A stretch of 64,000 nt of DNA from Variovorax soli NBRC 106424 (GCF_001591385.1 NZ_BCUU01000003.1:62001-126000), one strand, 5' to 3'; shown: positions 8,122 through 16,002, counted from the first letter of the stretch. Numbers and translations are program-made. Notes: a model not told the origin generated them from the letters alone.

Positions 8122-8452
8122 GCGTGACCTTGCTGATGTCGACCGGAGTCGCCCCCAGCTTCGACAGGATGGACGCCAGCGCGCTCGAAGCAGCCACGCC
8201 CAAATCATCCTTCTCCATGCGCGCAATCCACGAGCACGCCAGCCTGACCATGATGCGATCCGAGCTTGTCAGCCACGGCATCTCATACTGAATCTCGGCC
8301 CATGCCTTCTTCTGCTCGTCGGTCATGGTGGCGTAGGGCTCACCCAGTCCACGAGTGCTTTTCGGCGCCTTCCGGTCCTTGAACCTGGCCGCGTTCTTCG
8401 CCGCGGCCCCCGATACCTCGGCCTTCGCCTTGGGTGTTCTTTGCCTGGGCAT
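8069..8452 (-). CDS. Phage terminase small subunit (P27-like)
   Basis: This 127-residue protein recognises phage DNA and recruits the large subunit. The N-terminal third is basic and Ala-rich (MPRQRTPKAKAEVSGAAAKN, ...ARFKDRKAPKS), as in P27-family small terminases. It is followed by helices containing TDEQKKAWAEIQYEMPWLTS and RIMVRLACSWIARMEKDD. The acidic C-terminus (GGDEEDPEDEFFSKPH) overlaps the large-subunit start. Gene order HNH-TerS-TerL is common for HNH-assisted packaging modules. Confidence 0.88.
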   Translation of the reverse strand: MPRQRTPKAKAEVSGAAAKNAARFKDRKAPKSTRGLGEPYATMTDEQKKAWAEIQYEMPWLTSSDRIMVRLACSWIARMEKDDLGVAASSALASILSKLGATPVDISKVTHGGDEEDPEDEFFSKPH

Positions 8453-8542
8453 TTACCCTATATCCTGAATTGTGGATGCGTGAAGAGTTGGCCAGAACCG
8501 GTTTCCGAGAGGGTCCATCCAGAATCTGGAAACTCCCCCCCC

Positions 8543-8827
8543 CTACGTCGGCCACCCGTCCACCCCGATCTGCACCGTCTCCTTTTGACCGAGGTCACGC
8601 CTTGTCTTTGCCTCATGGCATGGCAGGCACAGCACCTGGCTGTTCTCGTCGGTGTCGTCGCCCTTGTTGACCAAGGCTTTGATGTGGTCCAGTTGGAACC
8701 CTGCCGGGTAGTCCGTGAACCTTCCACATCCCGCGCAGCTCGGGTCCTTGCTCCACACCCTGAGGCGACGTGCCTGCAGGGCTCTGCCTCTTAGGCGTCC
8801 ATCCGTGTTGTCGAATCTGGCGGCCAT
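8543..8827 (-). CDS. HNH endonuclease next to terminase
   Basis: This 94-residue HNH nuclease has an N-terminal basic part (RFDNTDGRLRGRALQARRLR), then CAGC, FQLDHIKALVNKG carrying the catalytic His of the DH motif, ENSQVLCLPCHEAKTRRD with the Asn and second Cys pair. The two CxxC pairs form the zinc site. In HK97-like phages the adjacent HNH protein stimulates terminase cleavage at cos, so a packaging role is likely by family knowledge. It begins the visible late operon, preceded by about 340 bp without protein genes. Confidence 0.92.
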   Translation of the reverse strand: MAARFDNTDGRLRGRALQARRLRVWSKDPSCAGCGRFTDYPAGFQLDHIKALVNKGDDTDENSQVLCLPCHEAKTRRDLGQKETVQIGVDGWPT

Positions 8828-9054
8828 AGGGACTTACCTCTCAGCTGGCTACCTGCCGTTCTTCCGTGCCTGATTGCGCCAGGAGCTTGACGCTAGGAGT
8901 ACCGCGCCGTATTGACCGCCCAGCGCGCCGCTCTCAGGTTGAGCGGTGTGAAACGGCGGTTGGTGTTCATGGCCTCCCGGTAGGCAAGCCGGGTACTCTC
9001 AACGGGCTTTCGCCCTATCGCGGGTGCCACCTCGCGTCCTTCACCAGATCTCGG

Positions 9055-9107
9055 CCAACGAGCGGGAATCGAACCCGCCTGCTCTGTTATCGGTGAGCAC
9101 CGATTGA
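9055..9107 (-). pseudogene. tRNA-like remnant without an anticodon arm
   Basis: On the minus strand a canonical T arm (GCGGG TTCGATT CCCGC, 9062-9078) follows directly on a D-arm-like hairpin (GCTC ... GAGC, 9081-9098). There is no room for an anticodon stem. The candidate acceptor strands (9101-9107 and 9055-9061) pair only partly. It lies 58 bp from an intact tRNA gene. I read it as a deleted tRNA, possibly a recombination scar; it could also be an unusual tRNA-like structure. The surrounding 8828-9164 stretch holds nothing else I can support. Confidence 0.45.
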
Positions 9108-9164
9108 AGGTTGCCGGATGCGGCCCTTTGGCTATGCCTATGGGGTGTGGCCGACCGGCGAACA

Positions 9165-9240
9165 TGGTTGCGGCGGCCCGACTCGAACGGGCGACACGCG
9201 GGTTATGAGCCCGCTGATCTACCTACTGATCTACACCGCA
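9165..9240 (-). tRNA. Phage-encoded tRNA with CAT anticodon (Met or Ile2)
   Basis: A complete 76-nt cloverleaf can be folded: acceptor TGCGGTG/CGCCGCA, D arm GATC-loop-GATC, anticodon arm GCGGG-CTCATAA-CCCGC, T arm GCCCG-TTCGAGT-CGGGC, and encoded CCA. The T1-A72 pair is not that of an initiator tRNA. A CAT anticodon means elongator Met, or Ile2 if C34 is modified to lysidine. It sits alone between the moron genes and the packaging operon and differs clearly from the host tRNA(CAT) at 33701-33777. Confidence 0.88.
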
Positions 9241-9294
9241 GAAACGGAAAAGCCGCCGAGGCGAACCTGGGCGGCTTGGAACTATTGCCGTCTG

Positions 9295-9660
9295 CTACTT
9301 CGCGGGAATCGCCGACCGCTCGGTCAGTTCGGAAGCGATGTCCATCGACGCCTCCCACACCGATTGCAGTGGATCGTTGCGGCAATGCTTGTCCAGCATG
9401 GCATTCAGCACATCATGGCTCGGAACGTCAAACTGAGGCCGCGCCTTTTGGGCCAATCGCTCCGTGTTGATACCTGATAGGAAGCCTTGAATCCAATGGC
9501 TAGCGAACATTGCGCGCGTTACGCGCCCCGACGTGGATCGATCAGCCAACCAATCGCCGCACTTCACCGAGGCTCCAGCGCCGACGACGACGGCATCCGC
9601 AGCTGCGAGATTCGTCGCAATAACAAACGCCGCTGCGGCCAATACCTTCTTGCTTTGCAT
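9295..9660 (-). CDS. Small secreted prophage protein
   Basis: A 121-residue protein opens with a clear signal peptide (MQSKKVLAAAAFVIATNLAA, cut near ADA). The mature part has two cysteines (CGDWLADRS and DKHCRNDP) that could form one disulfide, with helical text HWIQGFLSGINTERL between. The pattern recalls Rap1a/Tai-type and HdeA-like small periplasmic proteins, but I cannot name a family with certainty. It has its own terminator-isolated unit in the moron zone, so it may act on the host envelope of the lysogen. Confidence 0.7.
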   Translation of the reverse strand: MQSKKVLAAAAFVIATNLAAADAVVVGAGASVKCGDWLADRSTSGRVTRAMFASHWIQGFLSGINTERLAQKARPQFDVPSHDVLNAMLDKHCRNDPLQSVWEASMDIASELTERSAIPAK

Positions 9661-9723
9661 CCCGATCCTTCAAGACAAACAATCCGTTGCAATTGTGCCT
9701 GTCTAGAAGAAAGGAATGAAAAA

Positions 9724-9747
9724 GCCCCGGCCGTCACCAGTCGGGGC
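9724..9747 (-). terminator. Terminator downstream of the glycine-zipper gene
   Basis: A 6-bp GC stem (GCCCCG / CGGGGC, 12-nt loop) is followed on the minus strand by TTTTTCATT. It lies between the glycine-rich membrane protein gene (9929-10285) and the secreted protein gene (9295-9660), in a 268-bp gap that otherwise shows nothing. Confidence 0.6.
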
Positions 9748-9928
9748 AGGAGGCCGGGTGGTCCGACCTTGGAGAAGAGATTCCAACGAGCGACTTCATC
9801 ATGAGCGCGTTGGCAGCGCCACGCAACGAGCTGCCGCCTCAGTGCGCCGTAACGCTGAGCGAATCGGAAACTATTTCACGGTCGGCCAACCGATTTTGGA
9901 GAGCGCCGTCTCGATGGCCAGCCGACTA

Positions 9929-10285
9929 CTACCGCTTGTCGCGACAGTAGTACATCGCGCCGAAAGCGCCCGCGCCAACAACGGCACCCGTCACCAACAC
10001 CACCGGTGCGAAGCCAAGAGTGGTGGCCGTAACTCCGAGCGTTCCTCCCATATAGCCGGCGCTTCCCGTCAGGATGGCCGCGCCCGAACTGTGCGTCACC
10101 GCAGTAATACCCAGTGCAGTAGTCGTTCCCACTGCGCCAGCTCCAACTCCCGCGGCAGCGGCTCCACCAACGACTACACCCTTAACCCAGCTTTCGGCCG
10201 CGTGCGTCTTCTCACACAGCGACGACGCAGCGTTGGCGGAGCACGAGGCTGCAAGAGCGAACAAAAGGATGGCGGGTTTGAGCAT
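9929..10285 (-). CDS. Glycine-zipper membrane protein
   Basis: A 118-residue protein begins MLKPAILLFALAASCSANAA, a signal peptide with a possible lipobox-like Cys, or cleavage at ANA-AS. Two or three Gly/Ala-rich hydrophobic segments follow (VKGVVVGGAAAAGVGAGAVG, ...GSAGYMGGTLGVTA, VLVTGAVVGAGAFGAMYY), a glycine-zipper pattern, and it ends with a short basic CRDKR. It would insert in a membrane. Such proteins in lambda-like prophages can be exclusion or lysis-related, but the function here is unknown. It is divergent from the plus-strand gene at 10406. Confidence 0.62.
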   Translation of the reverse strand: MLKPAILLFALAASCSANAASSLCEKTHAAESWVKGVVVGGAAAAGVGAGAVGTTTALGITAVTHSSGAAILTGSAGYMGGTLGVTATTLGFAPVVLVTGAVVGAGAFGAMYYCRDKR

Positions 10286-10405
10286 GCCGCGAATTCTATC
10301 GAGGCATAAGACGAAATGCCTACAATATTTGATGGGCAGCGACGCGGGGCGCACTCCGTTTCGTTTCTGTGGAACCGCTTTGGCGCCGGCACAGAGGAGT
10401 AGTTC

Positions 10406-11008
10406 GTGGAATCGCTCACACAAAAATGCATTGCGATCCGCAAGGACGGCACCCAATGCACCAACCCCGCAAAGGACAACAAAGATCTGTGCGGCACACA
10501 TCTAAGAGCCCGCCGTCACAAGGCCATCAAGAAGGTAGATGGCGCAGCCAAGAAGGTCGCGGTCTACGCGAGAGTGGCAGGAGCCGCCGCGGCAGTAGCG
10601 AATGCTGCCACCGCCATCGCCACCCATTGGGACGACATCGTCAGAGTCCTGAGTCATTTCATCCACTTCGCTTGGGACGAGCCGTTTGGCGGCAAATCAA
10701 CAACCGACCATCATGCGCTTGAACTCCAAGAGATTGCGGCTGCTATGGGTCAGGCTGGCTCGCCATCGGATCTGGAGGGCCAGGCCTGGGGCTTTGAATC
10801 CAGAGCGGACTTCTTTCTGTTGAGCGCCAATGCCGTGGGAAGGGGTCGCGCCCCAGTCGGCATTCCCGATCCGAAAGAACTCCAGATGCTTCAGACTCTT
10901 CTTCAAGCCTTCTCACAAGCTCACTCGGAGTTCGTTCGAGCCGTTGACGAAGAGGCACCGGAACTCAGCGTGAAACTGGCAAAGACCTTCCGCTACTACA
11001 ACGCCTAA
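10406..11008 (+). CDS. Moron protein with N-terminal C3H zinc motif
   Basis: The 200-residue product starts MESLTQKCIAIRKDGTQCTN. The Cys at 8, 18 and 29 with His 32 (C-x9-C-x10-C-x2-H) match the small cysteine motif seen at the ends of varied nucleases and phage proteins (DUF5763-like). An Ala-rich helix (VAVYARVAGAAAAVANAATA) and an alpha-helical C-terminus follow. It is the only plus-strand gene amid minus-strand late and early genes, with a shared terminator just after it, so it is a self-contained moron. Function unknown. Confidence 0.75.
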   Translation: MESLTQKCIAIRKDGTQCTNPAKDNKDLCGTHLRARRHKAIKKVDGAAKKVAVYARVAGAAAAVANAATAIATHWDDIVRVLSHFIHFAWDEPFGGKSTTDHHALELQEIAAAMGQAGSPSDLEGQAWGFESRADFFLLSANAVGRGRAPVGIPDPKELQMLQTLLQAFSQAHSEFVRAVDEEAPELSVKLAKTFRYYNA

Positions 11009-11026
11009 CCTAGCCCGCCAACAAAA

Positions 11027-11047
11027 AAGCCCGCTTCATGCGGGCTT
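11027..11047. terminator. Bidirectional terminator between moron and Q-like gene
   Basis: An 8-bp stem (AAGCCCGC / GCGGGCTT, 5-nt loop) has a six-T run on the minus strand and a looser T-rich tail on the plus strand. It lies 19 bp after the plus-strand gene 10406-11008 and 143 bp after the minus-strand gene 11190-11909, so it can serve both converging transcripts. Confidence 0.7.
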
Positions 11048-11189
11048 CGTTGTTTCTGCAGACACCTTCCCTATCGCGGTCGCCTCGCAAGGCTTTCACC
11101 TTGGAGTAGTTCGTGCGGCTGGTGCCGGAAGATTCGAGTGCGAGGCGGTCAGCGCCGCCTGCGGTCTCGGCCCGCAGCATAGCATGGAG

Positions 11190-11909
11190 TTACACGATGT
11201 GCGAGTGCGACGTGAACTTCCGGATCTTCTGTCGCGCCCGATGCACGCACTCGATCATGTGGGCCTCGATCTGCCGGCCGTCCTTGCCATGGGGAAGCGG
11301 GCGCTCCCCCACACCGTTGCAGCCGCCGGCATGCGCAGGCGGGCACGTCCGGTTCGACTGGCGATTCGTACCCGGCACAACCTCGTACTTCGTGCCGTTG
11401 CACCGCGGGCACTGGTGATCGAGCCACCAAAAGAGCACTGAGCGAACCTTGGCCGCGGCGCCCTCGATGCCGTTCATCGTCGCCCACTCCACCAGACCTG
11501 CCTGGGCCGCGGGCAGCGTCTTGAGCTTGCCCAACAAGCGGAGGCGCTCCAGGTCGAACCACTTCTCCGCCTCGATCTTGGCGGCGACCAGGCGCGGCAC
11601 GCTCTTGCGGGTCTTGCCGCCGTCTGCGCCGATCACTTCGATGTCGACCATCGACGGCAGGCCGGCCGCGATCCGCTCGATGTCGTGCGGCTTCGGCATC
11701 CGGGGATGCTCTGCGCGGTCCCATTCCGAGTGCAGCGCCATGAGGTTGCGGCCAATCACGTACTCGACCGTCTTCGACGTCCAGCCGGCCGCAGTGATCA
11801 CGTCGGCATCGCTGGTGGGACTTCCCTCCCTGGTATCCAGGTGCAGATTGGACGTGTTCGTCGCGCTGGTCAGGCGCTCGTCGATCAGTGGTGCGTCCGG
11901 GTTGCTCAA
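11190..11909 (-). CDS. Putative late antiterminator (Q-like) zinc protein
   Basis: The 239-residue protein has a helical middle (KIEAEKWFDLERLRLLGKLK, ...LPAAQAGLVEWATMNGIEGA) and a C-terminal zinc-finger-like region with CPRC at about 167-170, then a second cluster at CPPAHAGGCNGVGER, and a helical end. The CxxCxG...GxGxR arrangement resembles antitermination proteins of the Q type and DnaJ-like zinc ribbons. As last gene of the early operon, upstream of the late genes and their terminators, a Q role fits. The assignment is mostly positional. Confidence 0.55.
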   Translation of the reverse strand: MSNPDAPLIDERLTSATNTSNLHLDTREGSPTSDADVITAAGWTSKTVEYVIGRNLMALHSEWDRAEHPRMPKPHDIERIAAGLPSMVDIEVIGADGGKTRKSVPRLVAAKIEAEKWFDLERLRLLGKLKTLPAAQAGLVEWATMNGIEGAAAKVRSVLFWWLDHQCPRCNGTKYEVVPGTNRQSNRTCPPAHAGGCNGVGERPLPHGKDGRQIEAHMIECVHRARQKIRKFTSHSHIV

Positions 11910-11919
11910 AGTCGCTCCT

Positions 11920-12153
11920 TCATTCCGAATCGGTTCCGTACAGGCGCTTGACCCCCTCGCGCTCGAAGAGCACGGGGCGCAGCTCGTCTGCTTTGTTGGC
12001 GACCTCTTCGGCGCTTCCCGCCGCGATGACGAGGTAGTCGCTCCCCTGGTTGTTCAGGAAGATGCGCATGCCGGACTCGACGGTTCGTGAGACGGGTTCG
12101 ACATGGAATCCGTTGGATTTCTTGCTCCAGAGGAGTGCGTATTGCTCGGACAT
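11920..12153 (-). CDS. Small conserved-looking phage protein
   Basis: A 77-residue protein starts with ATG at 12153 (MSEQYALLWSKKSNGFHVEP) and shows alternating beta and helix text (SGMRIFLNNQGSDYLVIAAG, EEVANKADELRPVLFEREGV). It overlaps the 3' end of the primase-helicase gene by 100 bp and precedes the Q-like gene by 10 bp. I do not recognise the family; the balanced composition supports a real protein. Confidence 0.6.
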   Translation of the reverse strand: MSEQYALLWSKKSNGFHVEPVSRTVESGMRIFLNNQGSDYLVIAAGSAEEVANKADELRPVLFEREGVKRLYGTDSE

Positions 12154-13967
12154 TGGGGCTCCTGAGTTGAGAAAGGGACGTAGGAATATGGGTAGCGCCG
12201 CTGCTGCGATCGGAATTGCATGGACGGCTTGTCGAACCACAGGCGCAGCGTGTAGTCCTGGAATTCGCCGTAGCGCGACTTCTTCAGGATCAGCTTGGCG
12301 TCGATGTCGGCCTGTTCCTTCAGCCAAGCCTCCACCGCGTCAGGATCGTTGGGGTTCGCTGGTGCTTCGTCCTTCTGGGCGCGCCAGATCGAGAACACGT
12401 TGTCGGCGCCGTTGACGATGCCGCCGGCGCCAGCCACTTCCATCTTCCCGGGGGCTTCCGATTCGTCCTTCAGTTTCCGGGGGTGAGCTACGAGGTGGAC
12501 ATGAGCATCGTGCGCCTTCTTGAAGGCGACGATCTTCTGCACGGCCTCGTTCTGCTTCGTGATCGCGCCCGGGCCATCCGAAGGGACGTCGATCATCATC
12601 AGGCTGTCGATCACGAAGTGCCGAACGCCGTAGCGTCGCGCCGAGTAGGCGAAGACTTCTAGCAGGCGGTCCAGTTTCGCCGTGCCGACCAGGTCAAACA
12701 GCCAGCACCGGTCACGGAGCCAGGCACCAACCGCACGGATGTACTCGCGCGTTGGCCGATGGAGGCCGGTGGCCTGCTTGTGCATGCGCTGCAGGTGCTT
12801 GGCAGGGGGCATCTCGCCGGAGAAGATCACGACGCGCTCGCCCTGCTCCATGAGGCCGAGCAGGATCTGGTCGAGCATGAGGCTCTTGCCGTGCCCGTTG
12901 ATGCCGGTCCAGCAGGTGTATTCACCGCGGCGGAACTCGAAGAAGTCGAACGCCTTGTCGAACTTGATCAAGGGATCCCGCGGCGCCGCCGGGTCCGGAA
13001 AGAACAACGCTTCTACCTGTGGGGTGAAATCGTCCGCATTGCGCAGTTCTTCTGGGTCCAGCGGTCGGGCCTCGCTCATGGCGGTCTGGAAATCGCAGGC
13101 GTCAGCACCCTCCTGCAGCCACTGATTCGCATCCTTCGCGCCCAGGTGGACCCGCTTGCAGCGGTCGATACCCAGCCGGCGGATGACCTCCGCAGCGCCT
13201 TTGTCGCCGGCCTCGTCGTGATCGAAGCAGATCAGGATCTCGTCGAACCGCTCGAGCTTTTCCCAGTCAACTTCGATCCACTGGTGGTTGCCTGCCCCTT
13301 GGTTCACGGACAGCGCTGGGACGCGCATCTGGTGCAACGTCATGGCGTCGATTTCACCTTCTGTGATCGTGACGACCCGGGCCTTGCGGTCGATCAGGTG
13401 CCAGCCGAACAGGCAAGGCGCCGCGCCGGCCTCCTGGCGCATGTCCCGTTTCTCGGCGACGTTGCGGGTCTTCGCGTTGATCAACTTTTCGCCGGTCTGG
13501 TCGAAGTACGGGAACACCGCGTAGGTCTTCCCGTCGCGCAGCTGCTCACCGATCCTGAACGCCTTGATCGTTTCATCGGTCAGGCCGCGGCCCTTCAACC
13601 AGTCGGCCACGCCCGCCTTCGGCACCCGAACGCTCGGCCGATCCGGCATCCGGTAGGTCTTCTCCGGCGGCTTAAGCAGGTCGTCGCGGATGCCGAGGAA
13701 GGCCTTGGCCTCCTTCATCGCCTCGACGATCGACAGGCCACGGCACGCCATCCACAGGTCGAGCAAGTCGCCGCCCTCCCCGCTCGCGAAGTCCTTCCAC
13801 ACCCCGGCACGGTCACCGGTTATGCGGACCGACAGGCTGTCGCCGGGCTCGCCGCTGGTGTCGCCGGCCTTCCACTCCGCACTCTTGCGTTTTCCCTGGG
13901 GCAGCAGGTGCTCCGCGATCCGCTGGGCCTGCGACGCCATGCGGGACTTGAGTTCGCCCGCGTTCAT
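12054..13967 (-). CDS. Twinkle/T7 gp4-like primase-helicase
   Basis: The product is 637 residues from ATG 13967 (MNAGELKSRMASQAQRIAEH), with a perfect AGGAGGTGA site and ATGA overlap with the initiator gene. The N-terminus lacks a cysteine zinc ribbon. A Toprim domain follows (VVTITEGEIDAMTL around 200, ILICFDHDEAGDKG around 250). A RecA-like DnaB helicase has Walker A GINGHGKS near 358, VIFSGEMP, and FVIDSLMMIDV as Walker B. It would prime and unwind DNA at the phage origin. The last 30 residues overlap the next gene and look less ordered. Confidence 0.9.
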   Translation of the reverse strand: MNAGELKSRMASQAQRIAEHLLPQGKRKSAEWKAGDTSGEPGDSLSVRITGDRAGVWKDFASGEGGDLLDLWMACRGLSIVEAMKEAKAFLGIRDDLLKPPEKTYRMPDRPSVRVPKAGVADWLKGRGLTDETIKAFRIGEQLRDGKTYAVFPYFDQTGEKLINAKTRNVAEKRDMRQEAGAAPCLFGWHLIDRKARVVTITEGEIDAMTLHQMRVPALSVNQGAGNHQWIEVDWEKLERFDEILICFDHDEAGDKGAAEVIRRLGIDRCKRVHLGAKDANQWLQEGADACDFQTAMSEARPLDPEELRNADDFTPQVEALFFPDPAAPRDPLIKFDKAFDFFEFRRGEYTCWTGINGHGKSLMLDQILLGLMEQGERVVIFSGEMPPAKHLQRMHKQATGLHRPTREYIRAVGAWLRDRCWLFDLVGTAKLDRLLEVFAYSARRYGVRHFVIDSLMMIDVPSDGPGAITKQNEAVQKIVAFKKAHDAHVHLVAHPRKLKDESEAPGKMEVAGAGGIVNGADNVFSIWRAQKDEAPANPNDPDAVEAWLKEQADIDAKLILKKSRYGEFQDYTLRLWFDKPSMQFRSQQRRYPYSYVPFSTQEPQCPSNTHSSGARNPTDSMSNPSHEPSSPACASS

Positions 13968-14968
13968 CCGGTCACCTCCTCGGAGAAGAGCTTCCCATCG
14001 CGGAAGTCGCGGAAGTTGCCGACGTGGCATCGAGCATTCAACGCCTCGGCCTGGCTGCCGAACCCAGCGACCTCGAACCAGTTCGGCTCCGGCGACACGC
14101 CGTCGGCTGCGGGCTCATCGGCCCCCTGCCAGCGTTTCTGGTTCAGGTACACGAGCGGTGCCGGCACGTACTCGCCGCTGTCCTTCGTCCACTCCTTCGA
14201 CACCTTCTTTCGCTCGACGTGAGCGATGACCGTGTCGGCGATGCTCTCCGCGCCGGCCTTCTCCCACGCCTTAGCGCACTCGCCCTTCGCCTCCTTGCGC
14301 GGGTGCTTGGGCCAGATCGACCAGAACCGGACGAAACCGGGTGGGTACTCAGGCTTACCCCCCAAAGAAGTATTTCCTTGTTTAGTTGGTGTCTGGGTAT
14401 GGGTAGTGGTGTCTGGTGTCTGGGTAGCCGTGACAGGCATTGCAGGTGCCGTGACAGGTTCCCGGACCTGTAACGTTTCAGGCGTTTCAGGTTCCGTTGC
14501 AGGTTGCGTTTCAGGTGCATCAGGCACGGGCGGCTGCAACGCTGCTACCAACGCACGCAGATCCTTGATGCCGATGTTCCACTGCGCATGCTGTCCTGCA
14601 TCGTTGAGTTGCTTGAACAGCGCCGCTCGTTCTTCGCGGTGGCGCCGCGTCCGCGTGTCTTCGTTGGCCTTCTTGGCCTCGCGATCTGGCTCGCCGGCGC
14701 GGTAGCGCTCGATCTCCATGTCGCAACGCTCCTGGTGCCATCCGTCTTCGCGCAGTTCAAAGAACTCGCGCAGCACGGACTCGACGGCCTCGCGCTCCTC
14801 CTTCGAGCGCGCGACCACCAGGCGCTGCACCTTGGCAATATCGGCAGGCAAGGGCTTCTCGCTGGCGTAGTACTTGCGCAGGAGCCGGGTGTAGACGCCG
14901 TCCTCAAGGATGGTGAGGTGCTGTGTGGCTTCGGCGTAGTCGCCGATGTGGTGTTCGTAGTAGTTCAT
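13964..14968 (-). CDS. Replication initiator-like protein (YdaU/DUF1376)
   Basis: The 334-residue protein opens MNYYEHHIGDYAEATQHLTI with LEDGVYTRLLRKYYASEKPL, the DUF1376/YdaU winged-helix signature, followed by VESVLREFFELREDGWHQER. A long Pro/Thr-rich linker (about 150-230) leads to a second conserved-looking domain (YPPGFVRFWSIWPKHPRKEA, AKAWEKAGAESIADTVIAHV) that resembles the C-terminal part of phage replication proteins. It starts in a TGATG overlap and ends in an ATGA overlap with the primase-helicase. It is the likely O-type origin binder; any origin would lie in or near this gene. Confidence 0.8.
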   Translation of the reverse strand: MNYYEHHIGDYAEATQHLTILEDGVYTRLLRKYYASEKPLPADIAKVQRLVVARSKEEREAVESVLREFFELREDGWHQERCDMEIERYRAGEPDREAKKANEDTRTRRHREERAALFKQLNDAGQHAQWNIGIKDLRALVAALQPPVPDAPETQPATEPETPETLQVREPVTAPAMPVTATQTPDTTTHTQTPTKQGNTSLGGKPEYPPGFVRFWSIWPKHPRKEAKGECAKAWEKAGAESIADTVIAHVERKKVSKEWTKDSGEYVPAPLVYLNQKRWQGADEPAADGVSPEPNWFEVAGFGSQAEALNARCHVGNFRDFRDGKLFSEEVTG

Positions 14969-15381
14969 CAGAACGGAATGGACGGGTCGTCCGGCTGCCA
15001 GGTGACGACGAATTCGCCCATCTGGCGAGGGACTGCTTCGCGGATCAAGCGGGCGACGCGCGCAGTTTCTTCCGGCGTGAAGGACACGCATGGCGGGGTT
15101 GGCGAGTAGCTCGCGACGAAGAATCCCAGCCCTTTCGCGGCGGTGTTCAGGATGCTCGCTGCGTCGTATTCGTGGGTGGTGAAGCCGTCGTCGCCTATGA
15201 GCACGACACGCGGCTGGAGTGCTGGCCTTGCGGCCGGCTGACGGATCCACTCGCCGTCGACCAGCGAGGCGGTACGAGCCGGCGCATAGATCGAAGGCGC
15301 GTTCAGCTTCAATGTCACGGCCCAGGGCTCGCCGCGGCTGTCGATCATCTTCTTCAGGTCGATCAGGATCGGTTCGCTCAT
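14968..15381 (-). CDS. Unknown early phage protein
   Basis: A 137-residue protein starts at ATG 15381 (MSEPILIDLKKMIDSRGEPW) with a GGAGG-type site. It contains beta-rich text (AVTLKLNAPSIYA, RVVLIGDDGFTTHEY) and a C-terminal helix (TPEETARVARLIREAVPRQM) ending FVVTWQPDDPSIPF. It is coupled to the replication initiator through TGATG. I do not recognise the family; a replication-associated role is only suggested by position. Confidence 0.65.
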   Translation of the reverse strand: MSEPILIDLKKMIDSRGEPWAVTLKLNAPSIYAPARTASLVDGEWIRQPAARPALQPRVVLIGDDGFTTHEYDAASILNTAAKGLGFFVASYSPTPPCVSFTPEETARVARLIREAVPRQMGEFVVTWQPDDPSIPF

Positions 15382-15397
15382 TTCCAGGCCCTCCCCT

Positions 15398-15892
15398 CTA
15401 AATCGTGCAGCCTTCATGAAGCTGCCTCTTTGCCAGGACATACGCTGCGTGTGCGAGTTCAGGTGTGTCGTAGCGCCCGAGCCTGTGACGAACGCCATTC
15501 ACTGCTATTTGGGCGCGCCAACGCCCTGAGGACTTGCAGAACGACACGCCCAGGAGCCCGCATTTGTTGTCACATCGCGCGCGTCGAAGGTTCTCGCCGT
15601 TGATCCGCTTGCCTGCGAGCCTGAGATTGCCAATTCGGTTGTCGTCGCGAACGCCGTTTCTGTGGTCTATGGCGACCATCGGCCACTCGCCCGTAGCGAT
15701 GAGCCAAGCAACGCGATGGGCAAGATGCGCCTCGCCACGGACCCAGATGGTCCGGTAACCCGCGCTGCTCAGATGCCCAGCTTCGCGTCCGGCGCGTGTC
15801 CCCGCCTTCCACATCAGGCGGCCGCTTTCCGGCAAGTATTCAAGCGCAGCGCGAACATCTTCAGCCGTCAGCCGGGACTGCTTTATCTCCAT
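15398..15892 (-). CDS. HNH-AP2 (homing-type) endonuclease
   Basis: The product is 164 residues from ATG 15892 (MEIKQSRLTAEDVRAALEYL). A beta region (SGRLMWKAGTRAGREAGHL) leads to an HNH_3 motif: HLAHRVAWLIATGEWP, AIDHRNGVRDDNRIGNLRLA with the catalytic His and Asn. The C-terminal AP2-like DNA-binding repeat (GLLGVSFCKSSGRWRAQIAV, RLGRYDTPELAHAAYVLAKR) completes the usual free-standing homing endonuclease layout. It lies in the early operon between the cII-like and replication genes, probably as a selfish insertion. Confidence 0.9.
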   Translation of the reverse strand: MEIKQSRLTAEDVRAALEYLPESGRLMWKAGTRAGREAGHLSSAGYRTIWVRGEAHLAHRVAWLIATGEWPMVAIDHRNGVRDDNRIGNLRLAGKRINGENLRRARCDNKCGLLGVSFCKSSGRWRAQIAVNGVRHRLGRYDTPELAHAAYVLAKRQLHEGCTI

Positions 15893-16002
15893 CTGCCCAC
15901 CTCGTAATCTGTGACCCACTTGGCGCTCGACCAGGAACGGTGCACGCGCAGCCAGTAGAGGAAGTGCGCGATGTAGATCACGCGGTTGATCTGGCGGGCC
16001 AT
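15883..16002 (-). CDS. 39-residue coupled micro-protein
   Basis: A short frame starts in a TGATG overlap with the cII-like stop (16000-16004) and ends inside the start of the HNH gene. The peptide opens MARQINRVIYIAHFLYWLRV and ends YEVGRWR; the first part is amphipathic or membrane-like. Coupling on both sides supports translation. It may mainly link translation of the two neighbours. Confidence 0.45.
   Translation of the reverse strand: MARQINRVIYIAHFLYWLRVHRSWSSAKWVTDYEVGRWR

Noticed and set aside
9716..10309. 197-codon plus-strand frame antisense to the glycine-zipper gene
   Set aside because: It runs through a terminator hairpin and has Arg/Ser-rich noise composition.
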